Program-made: the position numbers and the translations under genes
Origin: JAVVEH01 sp032251435
GTDB lineage: Bacteria > Verrucomicrobiota > Lentisphaeria > Oligosphaerales > MVZH01
DNA: 25,871 nt
Direction of reading: 5' to 3'
Assembly: GCA_032251435.1 (NCBI GenBank)
Contig: JAVVEH010000053.1
Span: 1-25,871, forward strand
The notes under the pieces: generated by a model
What the model was told of the DNA's origin: nothing
What the model saw: only the letters and a program-made list of their open reading frames with translations
Databases searched by the model: none
Part shown: piece by piece, positions 7,524 to 14,766 of the stretch
How the letters are laid out: each line of letters begins with the position of its first letter
How positions within the stretch are numbered: position 1 is the stretch's first letter

Positions 7524-9325
7524 TAACCAAGCCGCCGTTCCAGCTCGTCACATTCCTTGTTCAACTGGCTGAACAGATCATCAAACTGGTTGATCTCCTC
7601 GTTGGGAATTGTGCTTTTCACCCGCACCAGCCGCTCCAGACACGGCATCTCCCGGATCGCCGCCAAGGTGCCGCCAGCCTCAAGAATTTTATTGGCCCGT
7701 TCTTGAAAACGCAACAGAAGTTTCATCATCCGCACCTGTTTCTCCGGCGAGCAATACACGTCCACTTCGTCAAATGAATTTTGCTGCAAGTACCCGTTTT
7801 TGACCAACTCCGCCACAAATAAAATCAGTCGCTGGTCATCGGGCAACGCGTCCGGTCCAACCAGTTTGGCGATACGCTGTAGTTTCACCTCGTCTTGAAG
7901 GATCCGCATCAACCGTTCGCGGAGATCGCGCCAGTCAGCGTCTAAATTTCCCCACCAGGTTTCCACTTCGGGGATATACTCACTGTAACTTTCCAGCCAG
8001 CCGATGGCGGGATAATGCCGGGCGTTGGCCAATTCCCTGTTCAACGCCCAGAAACAGCGGATAAAGCGACTGGTGTGCTGGGTGACTGGCTCGGAAAAAT
8101 CTCCTCCCGGCGGCGACACCGCCCCGATGATGGAGACACTGCCTTCATCGCCGGACAAGGTTTCCACACGGCCGGCCCGTTCATAGAATTCCGCCAGACG
8201 CGAGGGTAAATAGGCGGGGAACCCCTCGTCGGCGGGCATTTCCTCCAACCGGCCGGAAAGCTCACGCAAAGCCTCCGCCCAACGGGAGGTGGAATCGGCC
8301 ATCACCGCCACGTTGTAACCCATGTCCCGATAGTATTCGGCGATGGTGATCCCCGTGTAAATGCTCACTTCCCTGGCCGCCACGGGCATGTTGGATGTAT
8401 TGGCGATCAAAATGGTCCGTTCCATCAACGACCGGCCGCTCCGCGGATCAATCAATTCCGGAAACTCATGGAGCACTTCGGTCATTTCATTGCCGCGCTC
8501 GCCGCAACCAATATAGACAATCACATCCGCCGATGACCATTTGGCCAAGGCGTGCTGCGTCATGGTTTTTCCGGTGCCGAAACCGCCCGGAATGGCCGCC
8601 GTCCCCCCCTGGGCGATGGGAAAAAAGGTGTCAATCACCCGCAAGCCCGTGACAAATGGCATGTCCAGTTGTTTGCGCCCGGCGCTGGGACGGGGTTTCC
8701 GGACCGGCCAGTAAGCGGCCAGCCTCACGTCACGGTCACCGGCCGGGCCAGAGACAACGCAGACCGGTTCATCAACTGTGTAGTCGCCCGCCGGGGAAAT
8801 TGTTTTGACACGCCCCGAAACGCCCGGCGGAGCGAGGATTTTCACCGTCACGCTCGGACTCTCCGCGACGGTGCCGATCACCGTGCGTTCAGTCACCGCG
8901 TCGCCAGGCGCCACACAGGGCTTGAACGGCCATTTTTTCGCCAAATCCAAACCCGGCGGTTTTTGGCCACGGCCAATAAAGTGACCGGTCTCTTTGGCGA
9001 TCGCCGCCAACGGGCGCTGAATGCCATCATAAATATTGCCGACCATCCCCGGTCCCAAGAGCACGGACAGCGGCCGGCCCGTGCCGAACACCGGCTCGCC
9101 CGGCCGCACGCCACTGGTATCCTCATACACTTGCACCGTGGCCCGCTTGCCCTGTAAGCGGATCACTTCGCCAATCAAGCGCAGGTGCCCCACTTCCACC
9201 ACTTCCAGCATGCCCGCGTCAGCCATGCCGGTCACGTCCACCACCGGCCCATTGATCCGGCTGATCGTTCCGACATTGACAGGCTGGGACATCGTCATTG
9301 GCGCTGGCTCGTTTTTTTCAGACAT
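7523..9325 (-). CDS. atpA: V-type ATP synthase subunit A (catalytic)
   Basis: A 600-residue catalytic subunit that hydrolyses or makes ATP in the A3B3 head. It has the N-terminal beta barrel (about 15-85), the long 'non-homologous' insert characteristic of subunit A (about 120-200), the P-loop GGFGTGKT (247-254) and GERGNE (275-280) carrying the catalytic glutamate. These are followed by MADSTSRWAEALRELSGRLEEMP and a C-terminal helical domain. I place the start at ATG 9325 (MSEKNEPAP). The frame is open upstream to 9382, but that stretch encodes a GC-rich hairpin rather than protein. A further ATG at 9298 (MTMSQPVNVG) is an alternative. It follows subunit E by 76 bases and overlaps subunit B by one base. 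Confidence 0.96.
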   Translation of the reverse strand: MSEKNEPAPMTMSQPVNVGTISRINGPVVDVTGMADAGMLEVVEVGHLRLIGEVIRLQGKRATVQVYEDTSGVRPGEPVFGTGRPLSVLLGPGMVGNIYDGIQRPLAAIAKETGHFIGRGQKPPGLDLAKKWPFKPCVAPGDAVTERTVIGTVAESPSVTVKILAPPGVSGRVKTISPAGDYTVDEPVCVVSGPAGDRDVRLAAYWPVRKPRPSAGRKQLDMPFVTGLRVIDTFFPIAQGGTAAIPGGFGTGKTMTQHALAKWSSADVIVYIGCGERGNEMTEVLHEFPELIDPRSGRSLMERTILIANTSNMPVAAREVSIYTGITIAEYYRDMGYNVAVMADSTSRWAEALRELSGRLEEMPADEGFPAYLPSRLAEFYERAGRVETLSGDEGSVSIIGAVSPPGGDFSEPVTQHTSRFIRCFWALNRELANARHYPAIGWLESYSEYIPEVETWWGNLDADWRDLRERLMRILQDEVKLQRIAKLVGPDALPDDQRLILFVAELVKNGYLQQNSFDEVDVYCSPEKQVRMMKLLLRFQERANKILEAGGTLAAIREMPCLERLVRVKSTIPNEEINQFDDLFSQLNKECDELERRLG

Positions 9326-9355
9326 ATCACATTCTCGATGACATCCGCTGGTGGT

Positions 9356-9379
9356 AAAAACAGGCGGCGACCCGCCGCC
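9356..9379 (-). terminator. intrinsic-terminator-like hairpin between subunits E and A
   Basis: On the minus strand GGCGGCG (9379-9373) and CGCCGCC (9369-9363) form a seven-pair all-GC stem with a three-base loop GGT, followed by TGTTTTT. It lies inside the operon after the subunit E stop (9402) and before the subunit A start (9325). It may cause partial termination or protect upstream mRNA. Confidence 0.55.
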
Positions 9380-9401
9380 CATGCTCTTTTCATCACCAGC
9401 G

Positions 9402-9998
9402 TTATTGGTTTTGTTTTTTTCCCATCAACATCGCATACGCGTCCGTCCGCAACGCGTCCCGCGACCGCGCCAACCGGGCGGTGTAGGTGTTGTCGTAACT
9501 TTTCATCCCCGCGGTGTCCGTCACCAGCACGCCACCAGTAATCGCGGGATCCGCGACCACGGAACACGCTTTCGGCAGCTCCGCGCTGAGACGTTTCACC
9601 CGCTCCTCATCCGCTTCCGCGCAACGGATCACCCATGCCTCGCCTCCCAATCCGGCAACCGCTTCCTGTAAAAGCGCTTTCAGCGATTTCTCCCGGAGAG
9701 TTTCCGTGAGGTCTTCCGCCCGTTTCATGCTGGCGGCCAACACATCCTGTATCACCTGTTCCCGGCCCAAGAGTTCCTCTCGGCGGGTCTCATGCTCAAT
9801 CCCCGCCAAAATCGCCCGTTTCCGCTCTTCCGCGGTTTCCCGAGCCGCCGCCAGACGGTTATTCTTAAGCGTCCGGGCTTCTTCCCGGACAGCGGTCAGC
9901 AGCTTTTCCGCTTCCCGCTTGGCCCGGTCAATCGCCCGCCCCGCTTTCCGCTCAGCGTCTTTCCGCATTTCTTCGCGTAATTTTTCTTCTTGATCCAT
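9402..9998 (-). CDS. atpE: V-type ATP synthase subunit E (peripheral stalk)
   Basis: A 198-residue peripheral stalk subunit. The first 100 residues are a highly charged right-handed coiled coil (KLREEMRKDAERKAGRAIDR and the following heptads). The C-terminal globular domain ends with ADPAITGGVLVTDTAG-like sequence, the conserved 'GGV' head that caps the A3B3 barrel. Length is normal. With subunit H/G it forms the stator that prevents co-rotation of the head. The ATG at 9998 is preceded by a 7-bp repeat array and no strong ribosome binding site. Confidence 0.9.
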   Translation of the reverse strand: MDQEEKLREEMRKDAERKAGRAIDRAKREAEKLLTAVREEARTLKNNRLAAARETAEERKRAILAGIEHETRREELLGREQVIQDVLAASMKRAEDLTETLREKSLKALLQEAVAGLGGEAWVIRCAEADEERVKRLSAELPKACSVVADPAITGGVLVTDTAGMKSYDNTYTARLARSRDALRTDAYAMLMGKKQNQ

Positions 9999-10005
9999 GA
10001 GAGTG

Positions 10006-10030
10006 GTTCTAAGTTCCAGGTTCTAGGTTC
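10006..10030. repeat. 7-bp tandem repeat, about 3.5 copies, between subunits F and E
   Basis: On the minus strand the units read GAACCTA, GAACCTG, GAACTTA and a partial GAAC. The array fills most of the 36-base gap upstream of the subunit E start. Confidence 0.6.
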
Positions 10031-10034
10031 ATCA

Positions 10035-10367
10035 TCACTCTTCGGCGCGACTACTGATCTTAATGCCAACCGCCTCTTGAATCATTTCAATCAACGTCCG
10101 TCGATTCACTTTTGTACCCCAGATATCCGGGATTTCCACCACATAAGGCGGTCGGGATGACAACCGGTGATCCGTCAACTCACTATCGATCATCGCCGCC
10201 ACCGGACAGGTGACCACCAGGATCTTGAGCGCTTTGTCAGCGATCAAGCCCGCGAAAGCGGCCCGCGCCTCATCCGCGGAATCGACAGCGGTTCCAGACA
10301 CGCCGGCGAAGCCAAACCCTAAAATTGTGTCCGTGTCGCCTAAGATGTGATAAGCCATGTCAGTCAT
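10035..10367 (-). CDS. atpF: V-type ATP synthase subunit F (central stalk)
   Basis: A 110-residue Rossmann-like subunit F that binds subunit D in the rotor. The family start HILGDTDTILGFGFAGVSG is clear, as are KILVVTCPVAAMID and the C-terminal IQEAVGIKI helix. The first ATG (10367) encodes MTDM and lies within a degenerate 7-bp repeat. ATG 10358 gives MAYHILGD, which fits the family start better; neither has a good ribosome binding site. It lies between K and E, separated from both by repeat-containing gaps. Confidence 0.9.
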   Translation of the reverse strand: MTDMAYHILGDTDTILGFGFAGVSGTAVDSADEARAAFAGLIADKALKILVVTCPVAAMIDSELTDHRLSSRPPYVVEIPDIWGTKVNRRTLIEMIQEAVGIKISSRAEE

Positions 10368-10392
10368 CAGCAGGTCAGCATTCAGCGCTCAG
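10357..10392. repeat. degenerate 7-bp tandem repeat, five copies, upstream of subunit F
   Basis: On the minus strand the units are CTGAGCG, CTGAATG, CTGACCT, then after one extra base CTGATGA and CTGACAT. Only CTGA is constant. The last units supply both candidate ATG codons of the subunit F gene. Confidence 0.5.
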
Positions 10393-10448
10393 TGAACAAG
10401 GGATCCGGAAGCCGTTGACAGGCCGCCAGCCCCCTCGGGCATCGCGCG

Positions 10449-10826
10449 CTATATTTTGGTCAAGATGAACACGGCGATAATCAGGCCGTATATGGCGATC
10501 CCTTCGGCGATGGCCACGAATAACATGGCTTTGCCCATGATTTCGGGCTTTTCACTCGCCGCGCCCATCGCCGCCGCGCCCACCTTGGCCACCGCGTACC
10601 CCGCGGCGATGCAAGAACAAGCCATGGTCAACGCCGCGGCCAGCGCGATCATCGCCTTGCTGTCACCCGCCGCGGCGGTCACTTCTTCGGCGACGCGCCC
10701 GCTGTCATCAGCGACACCATCGCCGTCAGCGGCGTAAACTTTACCGGCGGCGCTGAAAAAAAGAATCAACGCCAGCAACCCGGAGAATGTGTATGAGGCG
10801 AAACAGGAGGATTTAATGATGGTCAT
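10449..10826 (-). CDS. atpK: V-type ATP synthase subunit K (membrane rotor, c-type)
   Basis: A 125-residue proteolipid with one c-type hairpin: helix 1 (about 58-88, ALAAALTMACSCIAAGYAVA), the polar loop ASEKPEIMGK and helix 2 (about 100-123). The ion-carrying carboxylate is Glu108 in VAIAEGIAIYGL. The residues after Glu108 are G-I rather than the S/T of sodium-binding rings, and helix 1 has no Gln, so protons are the likelier coupling ion (inference). A separate N-terminal hydrophobic stretch (LLALILFFSAAG) ending in KVYA-ADG looks like a cleavable signal peptide. The start is ATG 10826 with AAAGGG nine bases upstream; more upstream sequence in the same frame is not plausible protein. A perfect hairpin lies just upstream. 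Confidence 0.92.
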   Translation of the reverse strand: MTIIKSSCFASYTFSGLLALILFFSAAGKVYAADGDGVADDSGRVAEEVTAAAGDSKAMIALAAALTMACSCIAAGYAVAKVGAAAMGAASEKPEIMGKAMLFVAIAEGIAIYGLIIAVFILTKI

Positions 10827-10846
10827 TTTTCTGAACCCTTTCGTTT

Positions 10847-10861
10847 GGTGGCTGAGCCACC
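10847..10861 (-). promoter_or_regulatory. hairpin upstream of subunit K
   Basis: GGTGGC-TCA-GCCACC on the minus strand is a perfect six-pair stem with a three-base loop, flanked by A-rich sequence. It sits about 20 bases before the subunit K start. In this direction it has no T run, so an mRNA processing or stability role is likelier than termination. On the plus strand it is followed by TTTTATTTT, but no plus-strand gene is present here. Confidence 0.4.
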
Positions 10862-10899
10862 TTTTATTTTGGTTTTTCCCGCGGTTCTTCGCAGTGAAT

Positions 10900-11265
10900 C
10901 TATTCAAAAATATGGGGCCGAGCCATCGGCGTTCCACAATACAGGCATGTTCCCCGTTCAGAATTCGAGGGACGCTGACAAGACGGGCAGGTCATCACAC
11001 TGTGTCCCATCCTCCCGTTCGCCTCTCCATCACGCAAATCAATTTCAGTAATTTTGGTTATAATATCATCCTCATTAAACTCCGTATTATCGCGCAACAA
11101 TTCCCATAGCGCCTGGCTTGTCAAAGCCATACGTTCCATTTTTCGTTCCAAGTTCCGCACCCGGTCATCCAGCCGGTCAGCCTTGTTCTCGGCCCGCTGG
11201 GAACCAGCCTTAGCCGAACTAATACGCGATTGCTGATGCGCTTCCCAAAATAGTCCCAAAGGCAT
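10900..11265 (-). CDS. small coiled-coil zinc-ribbon protein in the ATPase operon
   Basis: A 121-residue protein I cannot assign to a named family. Residues 15-45 form a charged heptad-like helix (RAENKADRLDDRVRNLERKM). Near the C terminus is a C-x2-C-x10-C-x2-C zinc ribbon (Cys93, Cys96, Cys107, Cys110) within TCPSCQRPS and TCLYCG. The ATG at 11265 is two bases after the subunit I stop, with GGAG eight bases upstream inside the end of that gene, so translation is probably coupled. It has no signal or membrane segment. It sits between the two membrane subunits I and K and may help ring or I-K assembly, or sense metal or redox state; both ideas are inferred from position only. Confidence 0.78.
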   Translation of the reverse strand: MPLGLFWEAHQQSRISSAKAGSQRAENKADRLDDRVRNLERKMERMALTSQALWELLRDNTEFNEDDIITKITEIDLRDGEANGRMGHSVMTCPSCQRPSNSERGTCLYCGTPMARPHIFE

Positions 11266-11267
11266 TT

Positions 11268-13238
11268 CTATTTCTCCACTTTTCTAGTCGAAAACGGTTG
11301 ATACAACACCCCGTCGCCGGGAAAATATTTGCTGAACAGCTCATAATACTGCAAACGGATACTCTGGATGGTCACAACCAGACCTTCGAGTAAAATAACA
11401 AAAAGGTTCCCGACAATGATCACGAGAACGCTGATGACATTACCGCCAGGCAGCCCCATGTCTTGAAGCGCGTCCACAATGACATAAATCGCATAGCACA
11501 AGGCGGCGTGGCTCAGGGCGAACGCCCCCACGCGGGCGAACGAGACCGTGTTGCCTAAAAAGCCCATAACCGTTTCCAGAACATCAATGCCCGCGGTCAT
11601 GATAAAGCTCAGGGGATCCTCATGCAGGAGCTTTTTCCGCGTCAGTAAATTATACAAGGGCTCACGGATCATCATCAGAACAAGAGGGACACCGATTAAC
11701 ACGACAATTTCCCACGCCATCACTTCACGTGTCACCGCGGCCTTCACCCCCAGACCAATCGCCCCCCAGTAAAACAACGCCCCCAACACCCCGCAATTGG
11801 CGAACACACCCCCGTAATAGTCTTTGGCGCGCAGGCGGTTGTAGATGTTAATCACCATGCCCAGACTGATAAAAAAGATACCGATGACAATGGTTGAAAT
11901 CAATAAGGGCATCACTTTGTGTAACGGGCTTAGCCATAGGGGTTTGAGGAACGCCTCGTTCTCGTAACCGAACACACTGCCGTACATGAACCCGAAAAAA
12001 GCGGCTGAGGCGCCGCAGAAAAGTAAAAAATACCCATGGGAGGCGATGGGTTTCAAGGCGGGGCGCCGGGTGCGCAGCAGGTACAAGCCAGCCACCATCA
12101 ACACAGCCCCCTGCCCCACGTCGCCGAACATAATGCCGAACATCACCACGAAGCTGACGGCGACAAACAACGAGGGTTCAATATCTCCGTACCGGGGAGC
12201 CCCATAGCCAGCCACCAACGACTGGAACGGTTTCAAGGGAGCGAACGTCGGCATTTGCACGGGGACAGGCTCCGGACCCTCCACGTGCCGGGAGGGCGTG
12301 ATCACTTCGATCACCGCGGTGCCGTCCGTCGTTTTATCAACCAACGCGCGGATTTCCTCTTCCCGCGCGGCGGGAATCCAGCCGGACACACAGAAAATCC
12401 CCGCCGCCCGGCCAAATTTTTCCTTGGCCTGATTCAACGCTAAAGCCCGGTGGACACTGGCGTGGATGCTCACCAACCGGCCGCGGTTTTTCTCCGCCAG
12501 GAGAATCACTTTGGATCGATGCCGTTCCACATCCTCTTTCACCGATGCCAGCTTGCTCCTCACCTGCGACAGCTCCTCGTCAGGATTCACCTCATCGTCA
12601 CCCGCCAGAGATTCCGGTCTAAACATGTTTTTCTTTAATTCAGCTTCCGTGGCGAAACGGTTTTTGCGCGATGTCAAGACCATCACCCGTTCTTCACGGA
12701 CACCGGGCACCGACTCACGCAAAACCAGCGCCTTCTCACCCAAAGCTTGCGCCATATCCAAGATGCCACCGGGAGTCATCCGACCGGTTTCCATGTACAG
12801 GAAATTGAGATCGCGCAATTCGCCAAACCGGATCTTACGGAAAGGAAAGGACTCCAACTGATCGTAGCGCTGCGCCAGCGTGCCGGATTCGCTGATCAGA
12901 CGATTGACGTGTTCATCCTCCGACTGAAACTCACTCAACAACGTGTCCAAAAACGTCCCGGCCTCCTCAACAGACAACTGAGTGTCCACCGCCGCCGCGT
13001 CCGGAACCCCGAGTGACACCCCGAGTAACGTGGCCACGTAGTCGCACCGGGCGGCTAATGACTGTAACTCTTGGATATCACCGCGGCGGCTGACACCCTC
13101 AAGCAACCGGTGGGGCGATTGGTCCACCGCGTCCACGAGATGCACCACGCCGACATCACCCAAAGCGACCGTCAGCGGATCCACAAAGCGCTCCAGGGTC
13201 AGCACATTAAGTTTGGCCATGGCGACGGGTTGCAACAT
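11268..13238 (-). CDS. atpI: V-type ATP synthase subunit I (membrane stator, a-type)
   Basis: A 656-residue stator subunit. The N-terminal half (to about 340) is soluble and partly coiled coil, and binds the peripheral stalks. The C-terminal half has about seven or eight membrane helices, starting near YGDIEPSLFVAVSFVVMFGIMFGDVGQG, a family hallmark. The essential arginine that faces the K-ring glutamate lies in SFARVGAFALSHAAL, equivalent to the Vph1 R-x-x-A-L-x-L-x-H motif. The start ATG 13238 (MLQPVAMAKLNVL) is preceded only by a weak GGTGGAA; the internal ATG at 13220 (MAKLNVL) is also possible. It follows subunit C after 80 bases and is nearly fused to the zinc-ribbon gene. Confidence 0.95.
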   Translation of the reverse strand: MLQPVAMAKLNVLTLERFVDPLTVALGDVGVVHLVDAVDQSPHRLLEGVSRRGDIQELQSLAARCDYVATLLGVSLGVPDAAAVDTQLSVEEAGTFLDTLLSEFQSEDEHVNRLISESGTLAQRYDQLESFPFRKIRFGELRDLNFLYMETGRMTPGGILDMAQALGEKALVLRESVPGVREERVMVLTSRKNRFATEAELKKNMFRPESLAGDDEVNPDEELSQVRSKLASVKEDVERHRSKVILLAEKNRGRLVSIHASVHRALALNQAKEKFGRAAGIFCVSGWIPAAREEEIRALVDKTTDGTAVIEVITPSRHVEGPEPVPVQMPTFAPLKPFQSLVAGYGAPRYGDIEPSLFVAVSFVVMFGIMFGDVGQGAVLMVAGLYLLRTRRPALKPIASHGYFLLFCGASAAFFGFMYGSVFGYENEAFLKPLWLSPLHKVMPLLISTIVIGIFFISLGMVINIYNRLRAKDYYGGVFANCGVLGALFYWGAIGLGVKAAVTREVMAWEIVVLIGVPLVLMMIREPLYNLLTRKKLLHEDPLSFIMTAGIDVLETVMGFLGNTVSFARVGAFALSHAALCYAIYVIVDALQDMGLPGGNVISVLVIIVGNLFVILLEGLVVTIQSIRLQYYELFSKYFPGDGVLYQPFSTRKVEK

Positions 13239-13318
13239 TCAATCAAGTTCCACCAACATAGTAAACACCACTCCCGAGTAACACAGAAGAACCGACACGG
13301 GAAACACGCGTCATGTCT

Positions 13319-14341
13319 TCACATGACCATCATTGACCGAATTAATTCCGGTTCCAATTTTAAATACAACCCTTCAAACAACCGGGCGATATTCAGAAAT
13401 TCAAACCGTTTTAAAAACGGATAAGCGACAGCCGACAGCGCCGGACGGCTGAAATCTTTAAAACTCTTGTCCGCTTTTCTAAACAGGGCGCTCCACAACG
13501 CGTTTTCAACTTGATAGGGCTCACCCCTTAACCATGGCTCCACCACCGCGGCGTATTCTTTGGGCAACCGTGTCCAGAATGTGTCCTCCGTGTCCAACCC
13601 CGCCAGGTCAATCGCCCGTTCTTTTGTCACCACCCGGCCGCCAGCCAGAAACAGGGATCCCAGGGCCTCAGCGCTGAAATGGTACACCGTGATGTTACGC
13701 GCCGCGGTTAAAATATTCCGGATATCCACCTCCATGCCCGTCAATTCGTGAGCCAGCGCCCGTTCCGCGCGCGGCAAGTGATCCGCGGAGACCGCGAGCC
13801 GGTCGAAATATAAACAATCGATCTTAGCGTCGGCGACGAAAATATCACGGGTCGCGTCGACTTCAACCAGAATCGGCAGTAAATCCCGCCGATAGCCCGT
13901 GTCGGGAATCAACGAATAAAACTCATGCAGGGTCCGCGCCTGGGTCATCCGGTCCCAGGGGATGTCCGGCAAATAATCCGATTGCACCAGCAGGAAAGAC
14001 AAATCTTCAACTGCGCCCCGCTGATACCGGAACCGAAGTAACGTCTTTAGATTTTCTAAAAAATACTGGTCCAATAAGCGCCGGTAATAGGATGCGGTTT
14101 TTTCATCAACCAAACCAGCCAGCCAGCCAATTTCACGAATCACGGCCAAGGTCAAGTTCTTCTGCACGTCGGCCCGGGATTGAATGCTGACACCCAACCC
14201 GCTCAGCGCCCGCCCCAACGCCTGCACGCTCCCCCCCCGGATGAGTTCGGTGATCCGCGGGCCGACCAGAGCGGTGGAATACCGCCCGTGCAGCTTGGAA
14301 AATAAAAAATCCGTGCCTAAATTAACGGATTTACTTGGCAT
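13319..14341 (-). CDS. atpC: V-type ATP synthase subunit C
   Basis: A 340-residue all-helical subunit C (AC39/d type), the funnel that links the central stalk to the K ring. It has the three-lobed helical pattern of the family, including FLFSKLHGRYSTAL near the N terminus, YFLENLKTLLRFRYQRG in the middle lobe, and EVDIRNILTAARNI in the last third. I chose ATG 14341; an in-frame TTG at 14350 lies four bases after AAGGA, while the ATG is thirteen bases from it, so the exact start is uncertain. In this operon C precedes I and K, unlike the usual I-K-E-C-F order. Confidence 0.9.
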   Translation of the reverse strand: MPSKSVNLGTDFLFSKLHGRYSTALVGPRITELIRGGSVQALGRALSGLGVSIQSRADVQKNLTLAVIREIGWLAGLVDEKTASYYRRLLDQYFLENLKTLLRFRYQRGAVEDLSFLLVQSDYLPDIPWDRMTQARTLHEFYSLIPDTGYRRDLLPILVEVDATRDIFVADAKIDCLYFDRLAVSADHLPRAERALAHELTGMEVDIRNILTAARNITVYHFSAEALGSLFLAGGRVVTKERAIDLAGLDTEDTFWTRLPKEYAAVVEPWLRGEPYQVENALWSALFRKADKSFKDFSRPALSAVAYPFLKRFEFLNIARLFEGLYLKLEPELIRSMMVM

Positions 14342-14424
14342 ACGCGTCAAACAATCCTTCGCAGAGAAAACGTCTCACATGTCTTTCAGGATCATAGTTT
14401 GAACCGAGCGGTCCGCTGATCGGA

Positions 14425-14763
14425 TCATTCCACAGCGGTTAATGTGCCGGTAACCTTCGCGGTTAATGTGCCGGTAACCTTCGCGACCGCCGCGTCGAAA
14501 TGTTCCCGCAACCGGAGGGCGGCTTCGTCCCGGGCGGTTTTCGACCGCTCCAAGGCCGCGCTTTTTTCGGATTCGGCTTCCGCCATCGTGGCGCTGATCA
14601 GCGACTGCGCCTCCTGAGCGATCTCACGGGCTAGAGACGCTCTCAATTCCTCCGCCTCTTTCCGCCCCGCCGCGAGAATGGCCTCAGCCTCTTCCTCCGA
14701 CCGCTTAATCAGATCATCAGCAGCCCGTTCCGCCTCTAACAACCGTCGCAGGACTTCTTCCAT
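14425..14763 (-). CDS. V-type ATPase peripheral-stalk coiled-coil subunit (H/G-like)
   Basis: A 112-residue, almost entirely helical, Glu/Arg/Ala-rich protein (LLEAERAADDLIKRSEEEAE and following heptads) that matches the size and composition of archaeal/bacterial AhaH/NtpF/G subunits, the partner of subunit E in the peripheral stalk. The C terminus carries a perfect duplication of KVTGTLTA, coded by a 24-bp tandem repeat. GGAAGAG sits six bases before the ATG, inside the end of the IIA gene, with a 3-base gap between the genes. Sequence identity within this family is low, so the assignment rests on length, coiled coil and operon position. Confidence 0.82.
   Translation of the reverse strand: MEEVLRRLLEAERAADDLIKRSEEEAEAILAAGRKEAEELRASLAREIAQEAQSLISATMAEAESEKSAALERSKTARDEAALRLREHFDAAVAKVTGTLTAKVTGTLTAVE
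14435..14482. repeat. perfect 24-bp tandem duplication inside the H/G subunit gene
   Basis: Two identical 24-base units (14435-14458 and 14459-14482) encode KVTGTLTA twice in frame, just before the stop codon. The lack of any difference suggests a recent slippage event. Confidence 0.95.
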
Positions 14764-14766
14764 CGG

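Noticed and set aside
6369..7526. A 385-codon open frame on the plus strand
   Set aside because: It is antisense to subunit B, whose conserved motifs are intact; the protein has no family features.
9326..9382. A longer N terminus for subunit A (MGGGSPPVFTTSG...)
   Set aside because: These codons are the 3' arm and flank of a GC-rich hairpin and do not match subunit A N termini.
13243..13314. A 23-codon frame (MTRVSRVGSS...) ending just before the subunit I start
   Set aside because: It could be a leader peptide, but it has no ribosome binding site and no way to tell it from chance at this length.
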